Positions 12,478-24,491 of a stretch of 64,000 bases of DNA are shown one piece after another. Below the pieces are notes generated by a model that was given only the letters and a program-made list of their open reading frames with translations, had not been told where the DNA came from and ran no database searches. The translations under genes were made by a program, and so were the position numbers. Origin of the DNA: Zingiber officinale. Taxonomy: Eukaryota; Streptophyta; Magnoliopsida; Zingiberales; Zingiberaceae. The stretch spans positions 164,622,209 to 164,686,208 of the forward strand of contig NC_055988.1 in assembly GCF_018446385.1 (NCBI RefSeq), read 5' to 3'. How positions within the stretch are numbered: the stretch's first letter is position 1; each line of letters starts with the position of its first letter.

Positions 12478-13067
12478 ATCCTCCCTACCTTATAAAAAGT
12501 TCGCCCTCGAACTTAGAATAATTCTGAATATTTCTATCTCATACTATCCTCACGCTCCTAAGTAACTTCCTCATGCTTCTGGTTCTAAATGACTTCCACT
12601 AATGATACTCTTTTGTTCCTTAGTCTCTTAACTTCACTGTCCACTATCACTCCTATCACATCGTACCCATTAGTAGTCCTTGGAAGACCTGTTATAAGGT
12701 CCCTGGAGACCACAGGTGCATTAGTCACACCAAATGGCATGACTACAACTTCGTAGTGTCCATATCGGGTCCTGGAAACTGTTCTGGACTCTTCATTCTC
12801 CTATGCTCGGTCCTCAGTACGAACGGTACGGGGACGTCCTCTTCTTGACATCTAGTTATGTAGAGAAACTTAAAATCGTCCCTACGCTTTCTAGACATAT
12901 ATACATATGTAAACAAAAGAAATAAAGAACTTCTATCTTACTTAAACATTTCTAAGCAAATACTCTATACTGCAAATAATAAGAAAAGTATAAAAGAAAA
13001 CTTAAATACTTTCTTACTTGAAGACGGCAAGGATGGTGCTAATGTGTGATGCTGGAGAATGGGAACT
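12478..13067 (-). mobile_element. Gypsy internal region, mostly deleted
   Basis: Only about 0.6 kb remains between the LTRs. Minus-strand remnants of three pol segments can be read: an RT piece [12 protein letters not shown] (about 12723-12770), an integrase-like piece [13 protein letters not shown] (about 12655-12705) and a C-terminal piece [16 protein letters not shown] (about 12585-12640) resembling the tail of chromovirus integrases. These are far apart in an intact polyprotein, so two large internal deletions are implied. TAG codons interrupt the last block where Trp is expected. The element is non-autonomous. Confidence 0.6.
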
Positions 13068-13080
13068 GCTCTAATACCAA
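13068..13080 (-). other. Primer-binding site of Gypsy element
   Basis: Minus-strand TTGGTATTAGAGC lies one base from the CGTTACA end of the LTR. It is a one-mismatch version of the tRNA-Met primer site and sets the left edge of the 5' LTR at 13082. Confidence 0.65.
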
Positions 13081-13081
13081 C

Positions 13082-16000
13082 TGTAACGACCACCCTTCTT
13101 ACTACTACTACTACTCTCTAAGAGTGACCGTTACTTAACTACTAACTCTACTTAACCGGTATGATTAAATCCAAATGGAAACCCTACCGAAAAAAATTCG
13201 GCAGAGTCTCCCCTATACCGGTGACCTTAAACTGATATACATACAAAGTATACATCAGCCACAGGCGGCTGGAACATATATCAACAACTCATGCAGTAAA
13301 TAATCCAAAACAAAAGAGAACTATATTACTCAAGATCCCAAATCATCTACTATGTCCTAATAACATCAAAACAACATATATCATCCCAATTACTAAAATG
13401 CGGAAGCTTAATAATGAAATACAACTTCTTACTTCCTAATTTTCTTATCATCCTAAATAAAGAATTAATCTAGACAAATCCTTAACTAAGTCTCAAGGCT
13501 TCCATAGTCCTGGCATCAGACATCCTTCGAACACCTCCTTGTCGCCTTCCTTGCTATATCTTTTCCTTTCCTGTATCTGCGGTAAGAGGAAAATGTATCT
13601 ATAAGCAAAATGCTTAGTAAGCGCTATCCTACTCATAAAAACTCGATATGCATGTGAATATACTGAAAACTAAAACTGAATGCTCAAAAGGAAAACTACT
13701 CATACTCATCTACTAGTAAAAGAAACAAACATACTGAAATGCTAAACATGTAAAGCTACCCATGCTCTTCTACTAGCAAAGAACAGTAAGCTAATCTAAA
13801 TAACATGCTGGCATAAAAGAAAACTCAACTTGCTGATTTTAAAATAAAGTGAAACTTAATTCATTTGTTCTAAACTTATTCTTTTATCTCGTTTGTTTAA
13901 AACTTATCCTTTAATACTTTTACACTTATGTGAAACTTATTTTACTTGTTCAAAAACTTATACTTATAATACTTCAAAATAATAATCAACTTTCTTCTTG
14001 GACCCAGGCATAGTACCATCTTATGCGCATTCCCTAATAGGTTGGGGTAGCGAGCCACCAATCCTAAGAGAGCAGACCTCGGTCTACCAGGGCCAAGAAC
14101 TCGGAATTGGACACCTGGATTTGTTTAACGACAACCTCGGAAGTCGGGTACTAGCCTCTTCTTAAAAGTAAAATACTTATAATCTTAATAACTTCTTCTT
14201 TAAATGCCTTGGCATTTTAATAGGCACCTTGTGTGCCAAAATCCCTAAAGTCTTGACTTTGGGATCTACTTAAGGTCTTGGTCTTTTCTTTCTTTTCTTT
14301 ATCTTTCTTATACTTGTTAATACTTCTAATAAAAGAATGCTTCTTTACAAACTGAAATGTTTAAACAACTTCTAACATTGAAATGCTTAAACAAAAATCT
14401 GCATATAAGCTTAATCAAAATCTGCATTCAAGCTTATTAAAAATCTGCATTATAATCTTAATAAAATCTGCACTTGTAAGCTTAATAAAAAAAATCTGCA
14501 TCTTAAGCTTAACTAAAATCTGCATATTAATACTTTATAAAATCTACATTGATCAACATGTAAATCTCTTTTCTCATCTTCTAAACTAAACTTCTATTCT
14601 GAACTTATTACTTGCATAACTAAATCACTCACATACTTCTCACCTTTAGACTAAACTAACCTCAATAATCGGTACAGGAATTATCTTCCTAAATATATAA
14701 CCCAAACTTACATCAAACCAATTTCATCCAATCTGACCGGCAATTAGAAAACAATGGGAAGAATAAAACGTGATTCATCAAAGTTTACCCATCAACATTG
14801 GTGCGAAACCTTCGAAACACCAGGAGAAAGTACTTCACATCCAAACCAACTAAACCCACAGACATTTAAATAAATGGTCACCAAATGGAATTCTCACAAA
14901 ACCATAGCTATCAACCGAAAGGGAGTACAGCAACCTGATTTCACCCAAATTCATAGCCATTTGAAGAAACAAATCAACCTTGCATTGATACCCTCATCAT
15001 CCCAGGTTATGCAATTAGGCAATACACCCTCTAATTAAATCCATAGAGAACCCACAACCAATCAGGGAAATGGGACATCATCAAATCGGACCTACACATT
15101 CCAAATCTGTTTAATCTTACCGAAGCGATAAGTCCACTAGAACATCTTCGATCAAGGTCTCTAATTAGTTCAATGTTTCAGAAATAATAGTTTAAGAAAA
15201 ATATCATCGATCAAAGTCTAAATCTGATCAGCATTTCGAAAGCAACAGGTCTACTGAAATGTCAACGATCAAAGCTTAAGACTCCACAATATGAACTTCC
15301 CGAAACTCAACCAGTGAGAAGAAACATGGCACATAAAACTTAACCAAAAGCCCTAAATCTGTGATTGTAAACCAAACCCTATCTCAACCTCCTATAAAAA
15401 CTCACGACAGCAACCCTAGCAGCAAGCTTCAAACAACTTCACAGCATGCTTCAAAATCAAGGGAAAACAAGGAAAAGACTCAAATCGAATTCGGAACTAC
15501 TCTTATCACAGGTGAGTAGCAACTTACCGGGGTTCTTGGATTCACAGTCGAAGGAAGACAACTAGGGCTTCGGGGGACCTCGAACTTCCAATCCCCCTTC
15601 GTGTCCTCAAGCTCTCCTCGATGAACACCTTATGCCGACGCCGGAGATGAAGAAAGAAACCCTAACCTAGGCTTTGGTTTCGCTCGAGCAGAAGCCTCCG
15701 ACGCCGCGCACGCGAGAGGAAGAAAGGGAAAAAAAACTAGGTCACCGGGAAATAATCAAGCCCTAAGTTCTCCTCTTATAACCTTAATATTCTGTTAACT
15801 GCTTTAAATAAATTTCCTACCTTTTCTAAGCAGAATTGACGGCTGGAGCACTTGGTCAACCGCGGCTTGGCTCATGGTTGGAGTCGCGGGTTCGAATCCC
15901 GGCTGCAACCAATTTTCTCCCTATTATTTCTTATTATTAACTTCTACTACTTAAATAAAATTCTCCCTTTATTTGATTACGTAACAACTGCTAGCCCAGT

Positions 16001-16223
16001 TGGTTAGTCGGGTTTTGCTCGGGTCAGGGGTTGCCGGTTCAAGCCTCAGCTTGGATATTTTTTTATCAAAACTTCTTTCGTTTAGTAAAAATATCAAACG
16101 ACCTCCAAAAATTACATAAAAATATTCTATAAATTCCTAAAAATCTCTAGAATTTTTCTAAAGCATTTCTAGATTTTAATAAGGTCTTTTAGGACTCCAA
16201 ATCATGAAATTTGTGGTGTTACA
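13082..16223 (-). mobile_element. Gypsy element, full 5' LTR
   Basis: A 3142-bp LTR running from TGTAACGACC to GTGTTACA on the plus strand, bounded on the left by the primer site and on the right by interrupted SIRE LTR sequence. It contains a trinucleotide run (ACT, near 13100), a block shared with the solo LTR at 20289 (AATTCGGCAG...CTCCCC, then a CATCAGCCACAGGCGGCTGG-type segment near 13245), a short-repeat AT-rich section (14370-14560) and the two tRNA-like modules. Short open frames such as that at 14383 are low-complexity and not coding. Confidence 0.75.
15841..15911 (+). repeat. tRNA-like module inside Gypsy LTR (copy 2)
   Basis: Counterpart of 12096-12166, with the T-arm CGGGTTCGAATCCCG and CAACCA end unchanged and a few substitutions elsewhere. 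The second module follows at about 15992-16050 (TAGCCCAGTTGG, then GGTTCAAGCC). Confidence 0.5.
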
Positions 16224-17169
16224 CGATCGATCCCAATGTTTGGTCGACCGATCAGGCGATCTTCTCCCATCCGATCCGCCCAATCCTCTCGCTCTGCTGG
16301 TCAAACTCTATCTGAGGTTCGGTCGACCGATCTCAGGGTCCGGTCGATCGATCAGTCTCCTCTGACCCGCACACCTCGGCTTGATCCAGTCGACACCTAT
16401 CCCAGGTTCGGTCGACCGATCCCGATGTCCGGTCGACCGATCCCTGGTTGAGCCTGGTCCACCTTCTGGAGACCTGATCTGTTATCTTGGAGGTTCGGTC
16501 GACCGATCCTGGTCAGTTCTAACCCTGCACAAAAAGATTAGTTTCCTGCAAAACAGAGTTAGAACACAAAAGATAATATATATAAATTAATTTGACAGTC
16601 ATCGGACTGTCCGGGTCTGACTTCGGGTTTCCGACCGGAAACCCTAGGTCGACCCGACGCCTACTGTTCCCTCTACGGGGAACGCGTCCTCACCTACTCC
16701 ACTCAGGAGATTTACTTGTTGCTAGTGCGATCCTCCAGATCGACTGGACTTTTGCTCAGCGTCCGATGCTTCCGGTCTTCATGCTGGATGTTCGGTCCTT
16801 GACCCATCCAGACTTCTACCCGGTTCACGACACCAGGATTTTAACCTAGGGTTACCACCCCCTAGAATTTTTGCCCGAAGCGTCACCCGCCAAGACTTCC
16901 CGCATAGGGTTATCACCCCCTATGACCTAGGGTTACCACCCCCTAGGGTTTTTCCTTGCTTAACCACAGCTAGGATTTTTCTCCACCTAGGGTTACCACC
17001 CCCTAGGACCTAAGGTTACCATCCCCTAGGGTTTTCACCTGCCTAACCGCAGTTAGGACTTTCCTGAAACACTCAGTCATACACATTAGATAAAAATTAA
17101 ACTTAACTTTGAATCCCTTTGCCATTATCAAAACTAAGGTTCGATCGTCGGATGCTTCCCGCACCAACA
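16224..17169 (-). mobile_element. SIRE-like Copia element E1, partial 3' LTR
   Basis: Close match to the right part of the 33097-34573 LTR, starting inside a GGTCGACC palindrome interrupted by the Gypsy insertion and ending GCACCAACA. Several TCGGTCGACCGA-type palindromes occur between 16237 and 16510. Several CCTAGGGTTACCACCCCCTAG-like repeats occur at about 16845-17040. The first roughly 470 bp of the LTR are missing, presumably lost with the deletion that removed the Gypsy's left part. Open frames here (16236, 16381, 16592) follow the repeats and are not genes. Confidence 0.8.
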
Positions 17170-17184
17170 ATCTCCTCCTTTTTT
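17170..17184 (-). other. Polypurine tract of E1
   Basis: Minus-strand AAAAAAGGAGGAGAT directly precedes the TGTTGGTGC start of E1's LTR. It parallels the AAAGGGGGAGAT tract of E2 at 30832-30844. Confidence 0.75.
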
Positions 17185-17499
17185 ATTATGGCAACCGAAA
17201 TTCAAAGTTAAGTAAGAAAATGCAATAAGGGTAAATATAAAATGAGTACAAGCATAAAACCAAAGCAAATTGAAGCTCCCCCTTAATGGAAGCTCCCCCT
17301 TTAACTGATTTCTTTTAGTTTTGAATTTTTGAATTTAGTTTCCTTTTATTTTTTGAATTTAGTTTACTTTTATTTTCCATTGAATTTTCTTATACTCTCC
17401 CCCTTTGCCATATATCAAAATAAGGAGGGGGAAAAAATGAGTTCAGAAGTAAACACTTAACTTTTCAAATTAATTTTCTTGTAAACATTAAAGTCTAAG

Positions 17500-18600
17500 T
17501 GTTCCTTTAAAAAAAAATCCTTCTAAACTCTAAGTTTAAATGATTTTGAAATAATTTTCAAAGTATTTTTCAAATGATTTTTGAAATTAATTTTCAAAGG
17601 ATTTTTCAAATGATTTTGAAATTAATTTTCAAAGGATTTTTTAATTAAATGATTTTGAAATTAATTTTCAAAGGATGTTTCAAATGATTTTGAAATTAAT
17701 TTCAAAGGGTTTTTCAAATGATTTTGAAATTAATTTTCAAAGTATTTTTAATTAAATGATTTTGAAATTAATTTTCAAAGGATTTTTCAAAAGATTTTGA
17801 AATTAATTTTCAAAGGGTTTTTCAAATGATTTTGAAATTAATTTTCAAAGTATTTTTTAATTAAATGATTTTGAAATTAATTTTTAAAATATGTTTAAAT
17901 AATTTTGAAATTAATTTTCAAAGGGTTTTTCAAATGATTTTGAAATTAATTTTCAAAGTATTTTTAATTAAATGATTTTGAAATTAATTTTCAAAGGGTT
18001 TTTCAAATGATTTTGAAATTAATTTTCAAAGTATTTTTTAATTAAATGATTTTGAAATTAATTTTCAAAGGATTTTAAAATAATTTTGAAATTAATTTTC
18101 AAAGGGTTTTTCAAAATGATTTTGAAATTAATTTTCAAAGTATTTTTAATTAAATGATTTTGAAATTAATTTTCAAAGGGTTTTTCAAATGATTTTAAAA
18201 TTAATTTTCAAAGTATTTTTTAATCAAATGATTTTGAAATTAATTTTCAAAGGATTTTTAAATAATTTTGAAATTAATTTTCAAAGTATTTTTAATTAAA
18301 TGATTTTGAAATTAATTTTCAAAGGGTTTTTCAAATGATTTTGAAATTAATTTTCAAAGTATTTTTTAATTAAATGATTTTGAAATTAATTTTCAAAGGA
18401 TTTTGAAATAATTTTGAAATTAATTTTCAAAGGGTTTTTCAAATGATTTTGAAATTAATTTTCAAAGTATTTTTAATTAAATGATTTTGAAATTAATTTT
18501 CAAAGTATTTTTTAATTAAATGATTTTGAAATTAATTTTCAAAGGATTTTTAAATAATTTTTCAAATGTTTTTTAAAATGGTTTTCAAATAATTAAGTTT
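17500..18600. repeat. AT-rich tandem array in E1 (TTTTGAAATTAATTTTCAAA units)
   Basis: About 1.1 kb of tandem units of roughly 35-45 bp. Each contains TTTGAAATTAATTTTCAAA, itself near-palindromic (TTGAAATTAATTTTCAA), separated by short variable linkers such as GGATTTTTC or GTATTTTTAATTAAATGA. Linker types alternate in a higher-order pattern. It occupies the place where pol should be in E1. Confidence 0.85.
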
Positions 18601-18865
18601 TTAAAAGATTTTGAAATTGATTTAAAAGATTTTTCAAATAATTAATTCTTTTGATTTAAGTTAATTAAGTCGTTTCATTTGATTAAATTGAATTTATTTA
18701 AGACTAAGTTTAACCTAGATCCATCTCACCCGATTCTAAGTTATCAATCAGGTAATCTTATATAATTTTGTGAGATGGTTATCTGTAATTTAGGTTATTT
18801 ATAAGAATTAATTTACATTTGAGTTAAAATTAGGTTTTTCAATTAGTAAATTAACTATATATTTC

Positions 18866-18970
18866 AATGATTGGTTCCCAGGTCAGGGCGAGGCTCTAGG
18901 TCTTCTTGGGTATGGGATCATCCACCCCTTCCTAAACAGAACCGTTCAAAGAAAATATATATTTAATTTT
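18866..18970. repeat. About 100-bp module shared with the Copia LTR
   Basis: GGTTCCCAG...GGCGAGGC...CTTCTTGG.TATGGGA..A.CCACC is common to this place in E1 and to the unrelated Copia LTRs at about 1567-1665 and 8560-8660. The downstream AT-rich flank (ATATTTAATTT) also matches. Its role is unknown. Confidence 0.55.
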
Positions 18971-19081
18971 ATTTTTGAAACCCCTAGATTTAACTAACAA
19001 GTGTAAATTATGCCTAGGTCCTTAAGCTATCCTAAATCTAAACATGCATAATGTAAGAAGAATAAATAAACAAGCATCAAT

Positions 19082-20180
19082 CTATCTCTTGGTAAAGATG
19101 GTCTTTCTATTTGCTCCCCCTGAATCATAGCCTCGATAAGGTCTATCAAGGTAATGGATCTGATCCTTGGGGATCCAACATAGTCCAAGTCCAACTTGAT
19201 TAACCAAGTTTGACTTGGGGACCCATGCTTGAACTATGGTTTTATTATTTCTATTTACTAAAGATAGATATGATTTATATTTGTTCTTGGTTTTAAATCC
19301 AAATCCGGATTTTTTGTAAACGGCTCGCTGTTTTCCAAGAATCATATCCAAATTCTTGGAACCCATAGTGAATTGTTCCAACGTGTCCTTGAGTTCCTTA
19401 ATTTGAGTTTTCAAATTGGAATTTTCTTCCTCAAATTGTCGGACTTGAGTTGAACTTCCAATTCGAATAGGCTCAGTTAAGGAACTCGAGTCCGTCACCT
19501 CCTTAAGGGTTGTTACCTCCTTTTGGAGTGACTTGACATGAACATTGGATTTAGCTAATTTCTTAAGTAAGGAATTAACTTTTGCAAATCAAATTGAGTT
19601 TCGGCAAGTAAGGCACTTACAGTGGGGTTCGGTCCTTCGGAAATGGATGCGGATCCATGGCTTCGCTTGGACTCAGTTTCCGACTCGCTCTCGGTTTCAG
19701 ACTCGAATTCGGATTCAGTTTTGTCAATATTTACTTGTACTGGCAACGCAAGGAAGCTTGTTGGTTCTTCTTCATCGGACTCGGATTCATCTGATGACTC
19801 GGACCAGGTCGCCTTTAATGCCTTCCTTCTTTTCTTCTTGTTTGGGCAGTCTGGCTTGTAGTGCCCCTTTTGGTTACAGCCGTAACAAGTGACTTCAGAT
19901 TTATCCTTCGTGTATGTTTGATTCATCTTTTTTGACTTGCATATTTTCTGTACGAGCTTTATCAGTTCAGAAACAACTTCGTCATCGTCCTCTGCTTCTG
20001 ATTCATCTTTGAACTTGGGCTTAGTTTTGCGCCTCGACATTGATTCACGCGTTCTGCTGGTACCTGCAACCAAAGCAACACCTTTCTCGACTGGGCGTGC
20101 ATTAGTCTGTTCATGCAATTCTAATTCCGAAAAGAGTTCGTCTAATTTAATGGTAGATAGGTCCTTAGAAACCTTGTAGG
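19082..20180 (-). pseudogene. E1 gag, C-terminal part
   Basis: Minus-strand gag of a SIRE-type Copia element. It starts at YKVSKDL where E2 interrupts it. Then come a CCHC zinc knuckle, CYGCNQKGHYKPDC, followed by Lys/Arg and Ser/Glu-rich stretches, a coiled-coil-like segment (QFEEENSNLKTQIKELKDTL) and a C-terminal WIPKDQIHYLDRPYRGYDSG block. A frameshift lies near 19570: the first frame ends at 19555 while the coding trend continues in the frame ending at 19082. The N-terminal part of the same gag is at 32290-32836, on the far side of E2. In E2 the homologous protein is at 24648-26300. Confidence 0.8.
20176..20180. repeat. Left target-site duplication of E2 (GTAGG)
   Basis: GTAGG directly precedes the TGTTGGTGC start of E2's 5' LTR and recurs at 32285-32289 directly after the 3' LTR. 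Removing E2 and one copy rejoins E1's gag in frame through ...DAYKVSKDL-type sequence. Confidence 0.9.
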
Positions 20181-20288
20181 TGTTGGTGCAAGCTGCACCA
20201 GAATCAAATCTGAGTTTTGATGTTGTCAAAGGTTCAAGTTAAGTCTTGTTGTGATCTAACAAGTTGACTGAGTGTGCAGGATGTTTAC
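20181..20288 (+). mobile_element. E2 5' LTR, first segment
   Basis: Matches the start of the 3' LTR (30845-30952) with few substitutions, beginning TGTTGGTGCAAGCTGCACCA, which holds the inverted pair GGTGCAAGCTGCACC. It is interrupted after GGATGTTTAC by the insertion at 20289 and resumes at 23187. Confidence 0.85.
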
Positions 20289-23181
20289 TATCACGCCCCC
20301 AAAGGAGTCCCTGCCAGAAGAAATTTCGGCAGCATCTCCCCTGTACGGGTGACAAACTGAAACATTACTACATACAAAATATACATCAGCCACACTCGGC
20401 TGGAATATATGCACAAATAGAAACAACATAACACGCAGTTTAATATACTCAGCCTACCCGGCTGGACAAAATAAAATAACGCATAACCACTATCTATAAC
20501 CATCAGCCTAAACGGCTGGAACAAAATAGAAACACACACAGCGAAAGACAGAACGATAAATACTCAGCCCTCACGGCTGGATGTAAACGCAGCGGAAATC
20601 ACAAAAAAGGGAACAAATATATGACCAACAAAGTCACTAACTAACTTACCTGCAACCACCAGACTAGACTCCAAAATCCATATCGAAGCATACAATACCA
20701 AGTTCACAAAAACCAAAACATAAATAGCGGTTGCAACCAAAACCAGAACAAGAAACTATCCTCGGATGTGTCGTGGGACTGACAGCTGGGACTCTCCAAG
20801 CATCCATGACTCATCTACTGCTACCTGGCGAAAGAAAACCAATTTGCGAGGTGGTGAGTATTGAAACTCAGCGGGTATAGAAAGATAGTGCATGAATATA
20901 ACATACAACTAGGAAGTGAGCCAAGAGTATACAGTCTCATAAAGGAATAGCAGACACTAAAATAAAGTCATAATAAATGCTCATACCTGAAATCATATCC
21001 TAGGCTAGGTATAGTAGGTCAGAACTGATACTAATCTGCTACAGTACTACTCATAACTATAGAGGTAATAAGCAAGGTATATACAAATATCCAATGACTA
21101 AACATTTACAATGAGAATATATCTCAACACAAGTAAGCATATCAGCATATGTGAACGACAGCAGTAAATAAGCAATAACAGCATATATCAACAGCAGCAG
21201 CCATAGCAAATATAATAACAACAGCGTATGCACGGATGGTCACTCCCGCCCACCTCTCCGCACCATGACCCCTGTATGGTCGAGAGGCCAGGTCAGTGAC
21301 AGACTGTACACCACTCCAGCTACCACTCACACGAATGGCCAGGGGACAGTTGCATAGTAGCTAACTAGCTACATCTGCGACGGGGTCCCTGCTGCTCGTA
21401 CTCCAGCTACCACTCACACAAGTGGCCGAGTGCGGCACGACAGGACAAGCGGCATCAACTCCAGCTACCACTCTCTCGAGTGGCCGAGGATGCGGCATGC
21501 ATGCAATGACATGATGCGAACAATGCAACAGTCATCATACCAATATAAGCAGAAACAAGTATGCTACATGAAGCCGGCATGCTCAATATAGTACATAAAT
21601 AAACAACAGTCAAAGCATACAAACATGGTATCTAGTATCTGCTACTGATCATGGACAACAACAAGAGACTGTATGGATATAAAAATGAGTAACTCAAAGA
21701 TTTTGAGTGGAAGTATCAAGCACAGGAAAGTAAGAGTGGAGTCAAGGTAAACAGTCCTTATCCAAAATAATTCATGCACTAAGGTCTAAGTACTAAAAGA
21801 AACAAAGCAAGAAGTACCCGCCTTAAATGTAGATCAAGCTAACCGTCTGCAACAAGTCCAAAAGATCACATCCAACTCAAATCCTACAAAGACAAGATAC
21901 GAAACAAAACTAAGGATTTATAATATACATACTAATCAATCTTCCCATCTTCCATGACTCTACTAATTAATTAGTAGGTAACCTTTAATTGCTCCTACAC
22001 CTAAGTAAATCAAATAATCCAGTTAACTACTTAGTTTACCCTTAGCTGATCCCCAATCAATTAATCAATTGTACAGATTATTCAGACATTAATCCATAAA
22101 TCAATATACTTACATTTACCTATATGAGTAGTTAATCAATTATTATTCAATTAACTCATCTACTGTTAATCAATTTCATCAATTCCTCATTATCATAGTT
22201 AACCATATGATAGATTCATATCTTAATTAATCACCTAATTAATTAACCAATTAAACCAGTTAGTTAATAACTTGCTAATTGACTGAGACATGACAACCTC
22301 TACTCCTCAACAGATCCTATCTTAATAAAAGCATACTTTTAATTTAACTAATATTTCTGTTACCGTGGATTCCGATGGCAAGAGTAACGCAAGCCCGGGC
22401 ATGGCCTTGAACTTCTTGAAACTAATGGGTTTGTCACCATCGCGGTTGGATCATTCGGCGGCGTTGGACACCGGAGGCACAGCAACGCTCCATGGAGGTG
22501 GAGTACAGCAGCAGCGAGGCTACTTCGATGCGAGCACGCAAGGACTACAGGACACCTGATCGCGGTGGGTGGCGGCGCGTGGCAACGATGGTGGCGGTGG
22601 GATGGCAGCAATCACTCGCTAACCAGATGGTGTCGCGGTCCTGCGGACACAGATGTCGCACGGGCTCGGCGGTCGCGAGGTCGCGACGGTCGCACGGAGG
22701 CAGCGATCGCGAGGAGGCGGCGGTCGTGCGGAGGTGGCTAGGGCACGCCAGTGGCGAGCGATGGTGGCTGGTGGTGCAGCTTGATGAAGAGGAAGATGGA
22801 GTGCTCAACCGCCGGCTACCAGCTCCCTCGTGGCGTCGGCGTCGAGGAAGAAAAAGGGATCCGCGATGAGAAGAGGGGAGAAAGGGAAGAGTTCGGCGGT
22901 GTGGCTCGGGAAGGAAAAGGATCAACGTCTAAGGCTAGGGCACGGGAAGCTTTTAAAGAAAAGGAAAAAAGAAAACTTTTTAAGAAAATTGAACATTTCC
23001 TCGTTTAAATCGGGTAACTTAAACAGACTTTTCCCTGGCCCAATAATTGATCCCCTTAACCTACATCATACGAGCTCCAATAAATTCTCAAAAAAATTTC
23101 TATAAATTCCTAAAAATTCTAATAAGATTATTCGCTCATTAACCTTATTATTTAACTATTATTTGGGTGTCGTATTTTATA
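20289..23181. mobile_element. Solo-LTR-like insertion inside E2's 5' LTR
   Basis: This 2.9-kb insertion splits E2's LTR at GTTTAC/TCAACC and is flanked by TTTAC (20284-20288 and 23182-23186), a 5-bp target duplication; a one-base shift, TTACT, fits equally. Its ends read TATCACGCCCC and CGTATTTTATA, so they are not TG/CA. It shares with the Gypsy LTR at 13082 the block AATTTCGGCAGCATCTCCCC and a CATCAGCCACACTCGGCTGG-like segment. I see no internal region, primer site or second LTR, so a solo LTR of a related Gypsy is likely. It holds three CTCCAGCTACCACTC-type repeats (21315-21490) and a GC-rich section (22360-22960) with overlapping open frames on both strands that look non-coding. Confidence 0.65.
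21314..21490. repeat. CTCCAGCTACCACTC minisatellite in the solo LTR
   Basis: Three copies start near 21314, 21400 and 21459, each ending GAATGGCC or AGTGGCCGA. Spacing is 86 and 59 bp. Confidence 0.6.
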
Positions 23182-23186
23182 TTTAC

Positions 23187-24477
23187 TCAACCGGGAAAGT
23201 CCTAGCTGGAGTTTAGGCAGAGAAATCTTAGCAGGTCGTGGAACCCAGGTGCAAGTCCAAGTGGGTCGAGGCTTGGCAGAGTGATCGAGAGGTCTGGAGG
23301 ACCGAAGATTGAAGGAAAAGTCCTGGGGAGCCGATCAAGGCTGAGTGAAAAGTCCAAACTAGATCTGGAGGATCAAACTTTGGCAGGTAGGTTGAGGTAA
23401 ACAAACTGGAGGAGCGACAGTGAGGTCGGGTTTCCAAAGGGAACAACCTTAGGTCGCTGATCCAACTGAAGAAACCGAGAAGGTTTCCAAGTTGAGATCA
23501 AGAACAGTTCTACTGTTGTTTTATTTCTCATTATTATACTATTATGCTAATATCTATGTTGCAGGCTGTTTTGGTATAACATCTGTGTTGCAGGTTATTT
23601 TTAACACTGTCTTGCAGGTTAAGTTGGATCGGTCAACCGAACTAGAGGATCGGTCGACCGAACCAAGTAAGATCAGCACATAAGTCAGTCCAGATCAGAA
23701 CTGAGCCAGAATCGGATAAAAGCTTGATTGGTCGACCGAACAGTAAGATCGGTCGACCGAATCTAGTGACTCAGCTAAGCCAGTTTGTCTGAACCGATCA
23801 GCAAGGAAAGGAAAGAAGGGCTAATCGGTCGACCGAACCTAGACATCGGTCGACCGATCCAATCAACATTAAAGCTGCATTAAATCAAGATCACGGCAGA
23901 TTCTGACGAACAAGGAAAAGCTTGTTCGGTCGACCGAAAAAGGGGTTCGGTCGATCGAACCATTAAAGACCAGTAAATGCAAAAGATTGAGCCAGCTTCG
24001 AACTTCAGCCAGGAAGGAAGGGAGCAGGTTCGGTCGACTGAACGGAGGGATCGGTCGACCGAACCTCCAGTACACCTATAAATTCAGACTCGAAGACAGA
24101 GGCCATAACCATAATTTTTCTGATCTATTCAAGTGCTTGTCTGCAAGCTTGTCGTGCTACGAATTCTCATCAAGTCCTGCAAAGCTACTCCATCCGACCG
24201 AGCTTCGACTTTAGATTTTCATTGTCGGTATCCTTGTAACTGTACGATCCACTTCTCTCCGAAGGTTTCGGAAAGAAGTGTTATAGTGGTTTGCCCATCG
24301 GTGCGGTCAAGGACCGCGGGCCTTCGAGTAGGAGTCGAGCTAGGCTCTGAACGAAGTAAATAAATGTGTCTCTTTCTTTAAGTTCCGCTGCACATTTCTG
24401 ATTTGAAAAGGAAAAGAAAAGTTTTAAAACGAGCGATATTCGCCCTCCCCCCCTCTATCGCTTCCAACGATCTATCA
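23187..24477 (+). mobile_element. E2 5' LTR, second segment
   Basis: Continues the LTR to its CTATCA end, directly before the tRNA-Met primer site. It carries about ten copies or variants of the palindrome TCGGTCGACCGA between 23625 and 24065. Compared with the 3' LTR it lacks 56 bp after CGGTAT (position 24230) and has about 21 extra bp at 24025-24060. Open frames within it are repeat-derived. Confidence 0.85.
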
Positions 24478-24478
24478 A

Positions 24479-24491
24479 TTGGTATCAGAGC
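24479..24491 (+). other. tRNA-Met primer-binding site of E2
   Basis: TTGGTATCAGAGC starts one base after the CTATCA end of the 5' LTR and is complementary to the 3' end of plant initiator tRNA-Met. Confidence 0.9.

Noticed and set aside
16845..17045. Interstitial telomere array
   Set aside because: The unit is CCTAGGGTTACCACCCC, not the plant TTTAGGG repeat.
17500..18600. CRISPR-like regular repeat pattern
   Set aside because: Units are AT-rich, degenerate, without unique spacers, and lie in a plant retrotransposon.
22360..23105. Overlapping GC-rich open frames on both strands in the solo LTR
   Set aside because: Length follows from GC richness; Arg/Ser-rich products on both strands, no domain, inside an LTR-like insertion.
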